From Acidobacteriota bacterium (lineage in GTDB: Bacteria > Acidobacteriota > Vicinamibacteria > Vicinamibacterales > 2-12-FULL-66-21), in assembly GCA_020200195.1 (NCBI GenBank), contig JAIVJE010000389.1:1-11121 (forward strand): a stretch of DNA of 11,121 nt, given 5' to 3'. Under the pieces are notes generated by a model. The model had not been told where the DNA came from, ran no database searches, and was given only the letters and a program-made list of their open reading frames with translations. The number at the start of each line of letters is the position of its first letter. Within the stretch, counting starts at the first letter, position 1. This document shows, in pieces, positions 1 to 5,671 of the stretch. The position numbers and the translations under genes are program-made.

Positions 1-3
1 CTC

Positions 4-945
4 CTACCCCACCCCCTGCGGAGTGCCGAAGTGCGGTTCGTACCGATCCAGGAATGCGCTCCAGGTATAGGTGTGGCTCTGGCCGCCAAGGTGCTCGAGC
101 GCGTACGTGGCCGCCACAGTGCCCAGCCGGGCGCAGACGCCGAGGGCCGCGCCGTGCGCCAGGCCCTTGAGGAATCCGCCGCGAAACGCGTCGCCGACGC
201 CGGTCGGGTCGACGAGCCGGTGTGGTGGAACCGCGGGCACGTCAGTGCGCCCGCCCGGCTCGAAGATCGAGCAGCCCTGCTCGCCTCGGGTGACGACCAG
301 CGCGCCGCTGTGATCGAGGACAGTTGCCTCGTCGAGCCCCGTCTTCTGACGCAGGAGCTCGAACTCGTAGTCGTTGCAAATCACGATCGCAGATCCCACG
401 AGACCGTCCCGGAGCTCGTTCCCCGACATGCGCGCGCACTGCTGGCCAGGATCCCAGACGTACGGAATACCCAGGGCGCGGCACTCCTCCGCGTACTGCG
501 TCATCGCAGCCGGGTCATTCGGCGAGATCATCGCGAGACGAGCATCGTCTGCGGTGCGGAACGACAATTCCGCCGCATTGGCCATCGCCCCTGTGTAGAA
601 CGACGCAATCTGATTGTTCTCGACGTCGGTGCTGCAGAAAAACGACGCGGTGAACTTGTCGGGCACGTCGAGCACGAGCGAGGTGTCCACGCCGGCCGCC
701 TCCAGCCACCGCCGGTAGTCAGCGAAATCCTGCCCCGCGGTGGCCATCAGCCGCGGCCGCTCCCCCAGGAGCGCAAGCGTGTAGGCGATGTTGGGCGCGC
801 ACCCGCCGCGCCGCTTGTCCATCGTGTCGACGAGAAAGCTGAGGCTCACACGCGACATGTGCTCTGGCAGGAAGTGTTCGGTGAACTTCCCGGGGAACGA
901 CATCAGATAGTCGAAAGCGATGGATCCCGTGACGATGATGCTCAT
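4..945 (-). CDS. adoK: Adenosine kinase, PfkB family (AdoK type)
   Basis: A 313-residue ribokinase/PfkB-fold kinase, predicted to phosphorylate adenosine to AMP in the cytoplasm. The N-terminal stretch VTGSIAFDYLMSFPGKF followed by LPEHMSRVSLSFLVD closely resembles my recollection of mycobacterial adenosine kinase AdoK rather than a generic sugar kinase. PfkB signature 1 is seen as GGCAPNIA (47-54). Signature 2 is DPTGVGDAFRGGF (246-258), with the presumed catalytic base Asp252 and an anion hole formed by GVGD. NDYEFELL (191-198) and VVTRGEQG (217-224) are typical PfkB segments. The ATG at 945 is the only reasonable start; no strong Shine-Dalgarno sequence is visible. The gene lies 40 bp after mtnP and is probably last in that operon, which fits purine salvage: MtnP releases adenine, and this enzyme recovers adenosine. 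A related nucleoside or sugar substrate cannot be excluded, but family and neighbour agree. Confidence 0.85.
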   Translation of the reverse strand: MSIIVTGSIAFDYLMSFPGKFTEHFLPEHMSRVSLSFLVDTMDKRRGGCAPNIAYTLALLGERPRLMATAGQDFADYRRWLEAAGVDTSLVLDVPDKFTASFFCSTDVENNQIASFYTGAMANAAELSFRTADDARLAMISPNDPAAMTQYAEECRALGIPYVWDPGQQCARMSGNELRDGLVGSAIVICNDYEFELLRQKTGLDEATVLDHSGALVVTRGEQGCSIFEPGGRTDVPAVPPHRLVDPTGVGDAFRGGFLKGLAHGAALGVCARLGTVAATYALEHLGGQSHTYTWSAFLDRYEPHFGTPQGVG

Positions 946-985
946 AGTGATGACCGCGGTGTCGCAAGGAGTCGGGAGAAACGGA

Positions 986-1846
986 TCAGGCGAAGTATCT
1001 GCCGACGATCGGGGCGAGCCGCTGCTTGACGTCCGCCGGAACGGCGTCGGGTCGCGTGATGATGGCGTGCTTCAACGCATCCGCGCACTCGCAGCGCCGC
1101 TCGAGCGGGAGCGCCTCCACGGCGGCGGCAATCACCTGCTGGGCGGTCCGGGCATTCTGGACGAGGTTGGCCACAATCATGTCGACGGTGACCTGGTCGT
1201 GCTCCGGATGCCAGCAGTCGTAATCGGTCACGAGCGCAATCGTCGTGTAGCAGATCTCCGCCTCGCGCGCGAGCTTCGCTTCCTGGAGGTTCGTCATCCC
1301 GATGATGTCCATCCCCCAGGACCTGTACAGCGTGGACTCCGCCAGGGTCGAGAACTGCGGGCCCTCGATGCAGACGTAGGTGCCCCCTTTGTGAACCGTC
1401 GCGCGCGCGAGTTGAGCGGCCCGGTGTGCGATGCCGCTCAGCGGCCCGCAGAAGGGATGCGCGAATCCGACATGCGCAACGAGCCCACCGCCGAAGAACG
1501 TCGACACGCGCCCGCGCGTGCGGTCGAAGAACTGGTCCGGGATCACCAGGTCGAGCGGCTTGTATTCGTGCTTGAGGCTGCCAACGGCGCTGGCCGACAG
1601 CAGGTACTCCACGCCGAGCTGCTTGAACCCGAAGATGTTCGCCCGGAAATTCAGCTCCGACGGCAGCACCCGGTGTCCGACGCCATGCCGTGCGAGGAAC
1701 GCCACGCGCTTTCCGCGCAGCGTGCCGATGACATACGGGGCCGACGGCTCACCGAAGGGCGTGCGGACGGGACGATCCTCGCGCTCGGTCAGCTCCGCCA
1801 TGTCATACAAACCGCTGCCGCCGATAATGCCGATGGTTACGCTCAT
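986..1846 (-). CDS. mtnP: S-methyl-5'-thioadenosine phosphorylase (MTAP)
   Basis: A 286-residue enzyme of the PNP/MTAP phosphorylase family, predicted to cleave 5'-methylthioadenosine with phosphate to adenine and methylthioribose-1-phosphate. Visible motifs are GIIGGSGLYDM (6-16), the phosphate-binding RHGVGHRVLPSELNFRANI (53-71), the ribose/base site CIEGPQFST (159-167) and MTN (184-186). TDYDCW (207-212) carries the two aspartates that, in human MTAP, recognise the 6-aminopurine base; guanine/hypoxanthine-specific PNPs have Asn there. This makes adenine-nucleoside specificity likely. Length is normal for the family. The ATG overlaps the stop of the upstream MBL hydrolase gene (ATGA, 1843-1846), implying translational coupling. 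MTAPs commonly also accept 5'-deoxyadenosine, the by-product of radical-SAM enzymes and of damaged adenosylcobalamin. That is relevant because meaB is encoded upstream in the same unit. Confidence 0.93.
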   Translation of the reverse strand: MSVTIGIIGGSGLYDMAELTEREDRPVRTPFGEPSAPYVIGTLRGKRVAFLARHGVGHRVLPSELNFRANIFGFKQLGVEYLLSASAVGSLKHEYKPLDLVIPDQFFDRTRGRVSTFFGGGLVAHVGFAHPFCGPLSGIAHRAAQLARATVHKGGTYVCIEGPQFSTLAESTLYRSWGMDIIGMTNLQEAKLAREAEICYTTIALVTDYDCWHPEHDQVTVDMIVANLVQNARTAQQVIAAAVEALPLERRCECADALKHAIITRPDAVPADVKQRLAPIVGRYFA

Positions 1847-2721
1847 AGGACTGGCTCAACGACCTTTCTGCCGTTCCGCTCCCGGATGTAGCCCGCTGCG
1901 ATCTTTGGGTCGTGCTCGAAAAAGACCAGGTACTCGCGGTCGATCGCCTCGCGGACGAACGTACGTTTGAACGCCAGCGTGTCCATCGGATACAGGTCGT
2001 ATCCCATGATCCACGGCTCGTCGACGTGCGCCGTCGTCGGCATCATGTCCGCCGGGAATACCGCCGTGCGGTCACCGGATTCCATCATCACGATCTGGTG
2101 ATGCATCGTGTGGCCGCCGCTCCGTACCACACGGACGCCGGGCATGATTTCGCCGTCACCGGGGATCAGGTCCAGCACGCCCGCTTCGGCCAGCGGCACG
2201 AAGTTCTCCGCGAGATAGCTGGCGCGATTCCGCTCGTGAGGATGGGTCGCGTCCTCCCATTCAGCCGTCCGCGCCGCGTAGCGGGCTTTGGGAAAGGTCG
2301 GGACCAGCGCACCGGACGCGCTGGTTGTCGTGAAGCCGCCGGCGTGATCGAAATGCAGGTGCGACGCCAGCACGAGGTCGATGTCGGCGACTCCGACGCC
2401 CGCGGCAGCCAACGAGTCTGACAGATTATGGGATCGGTCGATCCCGTAGATCTCGACGCTCTTCGGGTCCATCTTGTCCCCGATGCCGGCGTCGATGATC
2501 ATCGTTCTCGTTCCGCGCACGAGGAGCGGCCTGAGACCAAGTTGAATGCGGTTCCTGTCGTCGGCAGGCGCACGGCGCTCCCAGAGCGGCTTCGGCACGA
2601 CGCCGAACATCGCGCCGCCGTCGAGCCGGAAGTAGCCGTCGAACAGTGACGTCAGTTCGAGATCGCCCAGCTGGATCACGATGTCTAGCCGATCGCCCGT
2701 CCCTCGGCCGCCGATTCTCAT
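1843..2721 (-). CDS. MBL-fold metallo-hydrolase
   Basis: A 292-residue metallo-beta-lactamase-fold hydrolase with a complete binuclear metal site: HLHFDH (121-126, HxHxDH), His204 in GGHTMHH, Asp225 in FPADMMP and His270 in FFEHD. The pattern and length fit the lactonase-like/YtnP-like branch of the superfamily, but sequence alone does not show the substrate; hydrolysis of a lactone, thioester or phosphoester is all possible. There is no signal peptide (the N-terminus, RIGGRGTGDRLD, is charged), so it is probably cytoplasmic. It overlaps mce by 4 bases upstream (2718-2721, ATGA) and mtnP by 4 bases downstream, so it is embedded in the operon. The context suggests a housekeeping acyl-thioester or metabolite-clearing role rather than antibiotic resistance. 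This last point is inference. Confidence 0.85.
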   Translation of the reverse strand: MRIGGRGTGDRLDIVIQLGDLELTSLFDGYFRLDGGAMFGVVPKPLWERRAPADDRNRIQLGLRPLLVRGTRTMIIDAGIGDKMDPKSVEIYGIDRSHNLSDSLAAAGVGVADIDLVLASHLHFDHAGGFTTTSASGALVPTFPKARYAARTAEWEDATHPHERNRASYLAENFVPLAEAGVLDLIPGDGEIMPGVRVVRSGGHTMHHQIVMMESGDRTAVFPADMMPTTAHVDEPWIMGYDLYPMDTLAFKRTFVREAIDREYLVFFEHDPKIAAGYIRERNGRKVVEPVL

Positions 2722-3119
2722 ACCGTCTGTTTGAGCTCGACCAGCACGCCGTGGGCACTCGCAGGATGGATGAATGCCACCAGGGATCCGTGTGCGCCCG
2801 GGCGGGGGGACTCGTCGATGAGACGGACGCCTCGCGCGCTCAGCTGCGCGAGTGCGGCCGCAATGTCGTCCACACGCAGCGTGATGTGGTGCAGCCCGGG
2901 ACCGCGCCGGGCCACGTATTTCGCGATGGGCGAGTCGGAGGCCGTCGCCTCGAGCAACTCGAGGGCGGCCTGCCCTACCGGAACGAAGTACGCGCGCACG
3001 CGCTGGGACTCGACGTCTTCCGGCGCCTGGATCTCGAGCCCGAGCGCGTCACGGTAGAACGCGAGCGCGTCGCCCATGTCGGAGACGGCGATACCTATAT
3101 GGTCGAGGGTGGCTTTCAC
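2718..3119 (-). CDS. mce: Methylmalonyl-CoA epimerase
   Basis: A 133-residue VOC-fold protein predicted to interconvert (S)- and (R)-methylmalonyl-CoA, feeding the adenosylcobalamin-dependent mutase. It has the two paired beta-alpha-beta-beta-beta modules of the family. DHIGIAVSD (6-14) carries the first metal-ligand His7. ALELLEA (52-58) and GLHHITLRVDD (75-85) carry the middle ligands, and GVLVELK (124-130) ends with the conserved metal/base Glu128. Length is normal. The start codon is GTG at 3119; a TGA lies in frame just upstream, so no earlier start is possible. It sits 21 bp after the meaB stop, with a weak AAGG upstream, and overlaps the MBL gene by 4 bases. The adjacent MeaB GTPase gene strongly supports this call over other VOC proteins such as glyoxalases. 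Confidence 0.92.
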   Translation of the reverse strand: MKATLDHIGIAVSDMGDALAFYRDALGLEIQAPEDVESQRVRAYFVPVGQAALELLEATASDSPIAKYVARRGPGLHHITLRVDDIAAALAQLSARGVRLIDESPRPGAHGSLVAFIHPASAHGVLVELKQTV

Positions 3120-3140
3120 GTTACGTCAAACCTTGGCTCT

Positions 3141-4088
3141 TTACCGATTCAGCGCGCGGCTGAAGATATCATCGACCGCCGTATACGGATCGACCTCCCG
3201 CGACGCGATCCGCTCCAGCGTTCGATCGAACTCGCCGGCGGGCAGTACCTGTGTCTCGACGTGCCGCAGAAACCGTTCGGCGAGCAGCTCGCGCATGCGC
3301 CACTCTGCACGTGATCGCCGCCGGCTGCCCTGTGTGGCGGCCGTGTGCGCGCGAAAACGCTCGATGGCCGCGATCAGTTCCGTTACGCCTTTGCCGGTGG
3401 TGGCTTCCGTTTTGATGATCGGCGGCCGCCACTCGCCATCCGTGAACGCGTGCAGCGACAGCATTGCCTCGATCGACGCCGCCATGCGGTCGGCGCCCTC
3501 CCGGTCCGCCTTGTTCACGACGAAGATGTCGGCGATCTCCATGATGCCGGCCTTGAGCGCCTGGACCTCGTCGCCGCTGCCGGGCACCACCGTCACGATC
3601 GACACGTCGGCCGTGCGGACGATGTCGATCTCGTCCTGTCCGACGCCGACGGTCTCGATGAGGACGATGTCCTTGCCTGCGGCGTCGAAGACCAGCGCGA
3701 CTTCACTGGTGGCGCGAGCCAGGCCGCCCAGGTGCCCGCGGGTCGCCATACTCCGGATGAAGACGCCCGGATCGTTGGCATGCGCCTGCATGCGGACGCG
3801 ATCGCCAAGGATGGCGCCGCCGCTGAACGAGCTGGTCGGATCGACGGCAACGACACCGACCGTCTGGCCGGCGGCACGCAGCTCCGCGGTCAGGCGGTCC
3901 ACGAGCGTGCTCTTGCCTGCGCCAGGCGGACCGGTGACGCCAATCAGATAGGCTCGGCCGGTGCGGCTGAAGATGGTCCGGACCAGATCGGCGCCGGCAG
4001 GCGATTCATCCTCGATCAGGGAAATGGCGCGCGCGATCGCCCGCGGATCGCCCTCGAACACACGGGCCGACAACGTGGCCGCCGTCAC
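3141..4088 (-). CDS. meaB: Methylmalonyl-CoA mutase-associated GTPase MeaB
   Basis: A 315-residue G3E-family P-loop GTPase of the MeaB/ArgK/MMAA group. In the cytoplasm it gates cobalamin loading and protects methylmalonyl-CoA mutase from inactivation. Motifs numbered from the GTG start: Walker A GPPGAGKST (53-61), switch I VDPTSSFSGGAILGDR (82-97), Walker B/switch II ETVGVGQDE (145-153), and base-recognition NKAD (192-195). The helical C-terminus with the dimerisation region follows (about 255-315). A longer open frame runs back to 4229, but its extra residues are an arginine-rich shadow of the dehydrogenase gene. The GTG at 4088 fits the family N-terminus and gives a 4-base GTGA overlap (4085-4088) with the upstream stop. 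The mutase itself is not in the window. Older 'LAO/AO transport ATPase ArgK' labels refer to this same family. Confidence 0.93.
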   Translation of the reverse strand: MTAATLSARVFEGDPRAIARAISLIEDESPAGADLVRTIFSRTGRAYLIGVTGPPGAGKSTLVDRLTAELRAAGQTVGVVAVDPTSSFSGGAILGDRVRMQAHANDPGVFIRSMATRGHLGGLARATSEVALVFDAAGKDIVLIETVGVGQDEIDIVRTADVSIVTVVPGSGDEVQALKAGIMEIADIFVVNKADREGADRMAASIEAMLSLHAFTDGEWRPPIIKTEATTGKGVTELIAAIERFRAHTAATQGSRRRSRAEWRMRELLAERFLRHVETQVLPAGEFDRTLERIASREVDPYTAVDDIFSRALNR

Positions 4089-5101
4089 TGCCCGAGGAGC
4101 TGCCTGGCGATGACGAGTCGTTGAATCTCGCTCGTGCCTTCGCCGATGGTGACCAGCTTCACGTCGCGGAAGTACTTCTCGGCGGGGTAATCCTTCACGA
4201 ACCCGTAGCCGCCGTGAATCTGCACGCACTCATCGGCGGCCTTCACCGCAATCTCGCTGGCGAACAGCTTCGCCATCGACGATTCGCGCGTCGTCCGGGC
4301 CCCCTGGCCTTTGAGGTACGCGGCACGGTAGGTCAGGAGCCGGGCGGCTTCGATGCCGGTCGCGAGGTTTGCAAGCTTCCACTGAATCGCCTGGAAGCCA
4401 GCGATGGGCTGGCCGAACTGACGGCGCTGCTTGGCGTAGGCGCGCGCCGCCTCGTAAGCGCCCTGCGCCAGACCGACCGACAGCGCCGCAATGCCGATGC
4501 GGCCGGCGTCGAGCACCTGGAGGGTGTTGATGAAGCCCTGCCCCTCTTCGCCGAGCAGGTGCGACGCCGGTACGCGACAGTCCTGGAACACGACTTCGCT
4601 GGTGTCACTCGCGCGCATGCCCAGCTTGTTTTCCTTCTTGCCCGCGCTCATGCCGGGCGTGCCGTGCTCCACGATGAAGGCGGAGATGCCGCGGTGGGCT
4701 TTGGTACGATCCGTGATGGCGACGACCACCATCACGCCGCCGATGCGCCCGTGAGTGATGAAGGTCTTCGACCCGGTGATCGACCAGCACTCCCCCTGCC
4801 GCACGGCGACCGTGCGCATGGCGGCCGCGTCGCTGCCCGCGCTGGCCTCGGTGAGGCCCCACGCGCCGAGGACCTCTCCCCGGACGAGCCGCGGAAGAAA
4901 CTGCCGCTTCTGCTCGCTCGTGCCGAACATCGCGATATGCGAGCTGCACAGGCCGTTGTGGGCAGCCACCGACAGGGCGATCGCCGGACACACGCGCGCC
5001 AGCTCCTCGATGCAGATGCAGTAGTCGACAGTCCATTGGGGCGAATGTATCAAGGGAAAACGGAAAAGGGAAAAGGGAAAAGGGAAAAGGTATGCTGACA
5101 T
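4085..5101 (-). CDS. Acyl-CoA dehydrogenase, N-terminally truncated, with repeat-encoded leader
   Basis: A 338-codon frame for a FAD-dependent acyl-CoA dehydrogenase (short/branched-chain type), which oxidises acyl-CoA to 2-enoyl-CoA. Homology begins only at about residue 25 (VDYCICIEELARV). The FAD/substrate signature is GLTEASAGSDAA (82-93). The middle beta-domain follows, then ITGSKTFITHG (108-118), the QRRQFGQPIAGFQAIQ region (225-240), QIHGGYGF (294-301) and GEGTSEIQR, whose Glu321 is the presumed catalytic base. Normal family members have roughly 60-80 further residues here, forming much of the N-terminal helical domain. Instead, the first ~18 residues (MSAYLFPFPFSLFRFPL) are translated from a 7-bp repeat array at 5054-5090. 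The enzyme is therefore probably non-functional or badly folded despite intact catalytic parts. It overlaps meaB by 4 bases, so it was the first gene of that operon. An assembly chimera at the repeat would look the same. Confidence 0.8.
   Translation of the reverse strand: MSAYLFPFPFSLFRFPLIHSPQWTVDYCICIEELARVCPAIALSVAAHNGLCSSHIAMFGTSEQKRQFLPRLVRGEVLGAWGLTEASAGSDAAAMRTVAVRQGECWSITGSKTFITHGRIGGVMVVVAITDRTKAHRGISAFIVEHGTPGMSAGKKENKLGMRASDTSEVVFQDCRVPASHLLGEEGQGFINTLQVLDAGRIGIAALSVGLAQGAYEAARAYAKQRRQFGQPIAGFQAIQWKLANLATGIEAARLLTYRAAYLKGQGARTTRESSMAKLFASEIAVKAADECVQIHGGYGFVKDYPAEKYFRDVKLVTIGEGTSEIQRLVIARQLLGQ
5054..5090 (+). repeat. Left heptanucleotide array, GGGAAAA units
   Basis: Five consecutive 7-bp units at exact 7-bp steps (5054, 5061, 5068, 5075, 5082), the second with one change (CGGAAAA), plus a final GG at 5089-5090. 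The purine-rich strand is the plus strand. On the minus strand the array is the start of the acyl-CoA dehydrogenase frame and encodes Phe/Pro/Leu/Ser only. Its last AAAAGG could act as a distant Shine-Dalgarno sequence for the plus-strand gene (11 bases before its ATG). Confidence 0.95.
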
Positions 5102-5149
5102 ATGCGAGCTTCCCTTGTCCCTTTTCCCTTGTCCCTTGTCCCTTTTCCC
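5054..5149. repeat. Long imperfect inverted repeat around CATATG
   Basis: Bases 5054-5090 pair with 5113-5149. I count 33 of 37 positions complementary; the exceptions are three A/G mismatches (5065, 5072, 5086) and one C/C mismatch (5061). The loop is about 22 bases (5091-5112). It contains a TATGC direct repeat (5091-5095 and 5101-5105) and the palindrome CATATG at 5099-5104. Each half of CATATG gives the start codon of one of the two divergent genes. The structure could extrude as a hairpin or cruciform, and it separates the truncated dehydrogenase from the beta-barrel gene. Confidence 0.85.
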
Positions 5150-5617
5150 TTGTCCCTTTTCCCTTTTGCCTTGGTCCTGCTGACTCCGGCGACCGCGTCA
5201 GCCGATATCACGGCGTTCCTCGGCGTGAATGGGACGCCGACGAATCGGGCGGTCAAGGGCGTGGCCGCCGGTCTCGGCCTGTTGATCGTCGGCTTCGAGT
5301 TCGAATACGCGGACACGAACGAAGATGTCGCGGAAGCGGCCCCCGGATTGCGGACGTTCATGTTCAACGGGATGGCGCAGACGCCGATTGCCGTCGGCGG
5401 CTTGCAGTTCTATGGCACCGCAGGAGGAGGCGTGTACCGCGAACAACTGGCTGACGTCTCTGAGACGCATGTCGGCCTGAATATCGGCGGGGGCGTGAAG
5501 ATGTCATTGATAGGTCCGCTGCGGCTGAGGCTGGACTACCGCGTGTTCACGTTGCGCGGGGAGCCGCGGCACTCGAAGCCACAGCGTTTCTACGCGGGAA
5601 TCAACGTGAAGTTCTGA
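5102..5617 (+). CDS. Small outer-membrane beta-barrel protein with repeat-encoded signal peptide
   Basis: A 171-residue predicted exported protein. Residues 1-34 form a signal peptide: one Arg, then a hydrophobic stretch whose first part (SLVPFPLSLVPFPLSLFPF, 4-22) comes from the 7-bp array. The stretch continues as ALVLLTPATASA with a good signal-peptidase site after Ala34 (ASA|D). The mature ~137 residues alternate polar and apolar residues in short strands (FLGVNG, GLGLLIVGFEFEYA, FMFNGMAQTPIAV, GLQFYGTAGGGVYRE, THVGLNIGGGVKMSL, LRLRLDYRVFTL, RFYAGINVKF). The protein ends in Phe, as BAM-dependent outer-membrane barrels do, and the size fits an eight-strand OmpX/OmpA-like barrel. Function is unknown. 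It is the only plus-strand gene, divergent from the dehydrogenase and convergent with the secreted-protein gene. The leader length depends on repeat number, so expression may be phase-variable. Confidence 0.75.
   Translation: MRASLVPFPLSLVPFPLSLFPFALVLLTPATASADITAFLGVNGTPTNRAVKGVAAGLGLLIVGFEFEYADTNEDVAEAAPGLRTFMFNGMAQTPIAVGGLQFYGTAGGGVYREQLADVSETHVGLNIGGGVKMSLIGPLRLRLDYRVFTLRGEPRHSKPQRFYAGINVKF
5112..5167 (+). repeat. Right heptanucleotide array, eight CCCTTNT units
   Basis: Eight perfect 7-bp steps of CCC followed by TTGT or TTTT. In order the spacers are TTGT, TTTT, TTGT, TTGT, TTTT, TTGT, TTTT, TTTT. The array lies inside the 5' coding part of the beta-barrel gene and encodes the 7-residue period SLVPFPL/SLFPF. 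A 21-base cycle (three units) gives seven residues, and no unit combination contains a stop codon on either strand. Confidence 0.95.
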
Positions 5618-5671
5618 AACTGGCGAAGAAGGCAGGGCGCCCGCACCCCACCTCCATCACCTGTCGTTCGG
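5618..5671. other. Convergent intergenic gap
   Basis: This 54-bp space lies between the stop of the plus-strand barrel gene and the stop of the minus-strand secreted-protein gene. I see no hairpin with a T-run in it. A perfect 7-bp stem (CGCCGCC/GGCGGCG, 5686-5702) lies just beyond, inside the last codons of the minus-strand gene, and could act as a shared weak transcriptional barrier. Confidence 0.4.

Noticed and set aside
31..1891. Two long plus-strand frames (332 and 323 codons) opposite adoK and mtnP
   Set aside because: Both are arginine-rich shadows lacking recognisable motifs; the minus-strand genes carry complete family signatures.
4089..4229. N-terminal extension of meaB to an ATG at 4229
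   Set aside because: The extra 47 residues are arginine-rich antisense-like sequence overlapping the dehydrogenase gene; the GTG at 4088 fits the family N-terminus and gives a GTGA overlap.
4121..5098. A 325-codon plus-strand frame opposite the acyl-CoA dehydrogenase
   Set aside because: Its composition is that of an antisense shadow, and its end lies in the G-rich array where it reads as Gly/Lys/Glu/Arg only.
5054..5167. CRISPR array
   Set aside because: The units are 7 bp and contiguous without spacers, so this is a tandem microsatellite rather than a repeat-spacer array.
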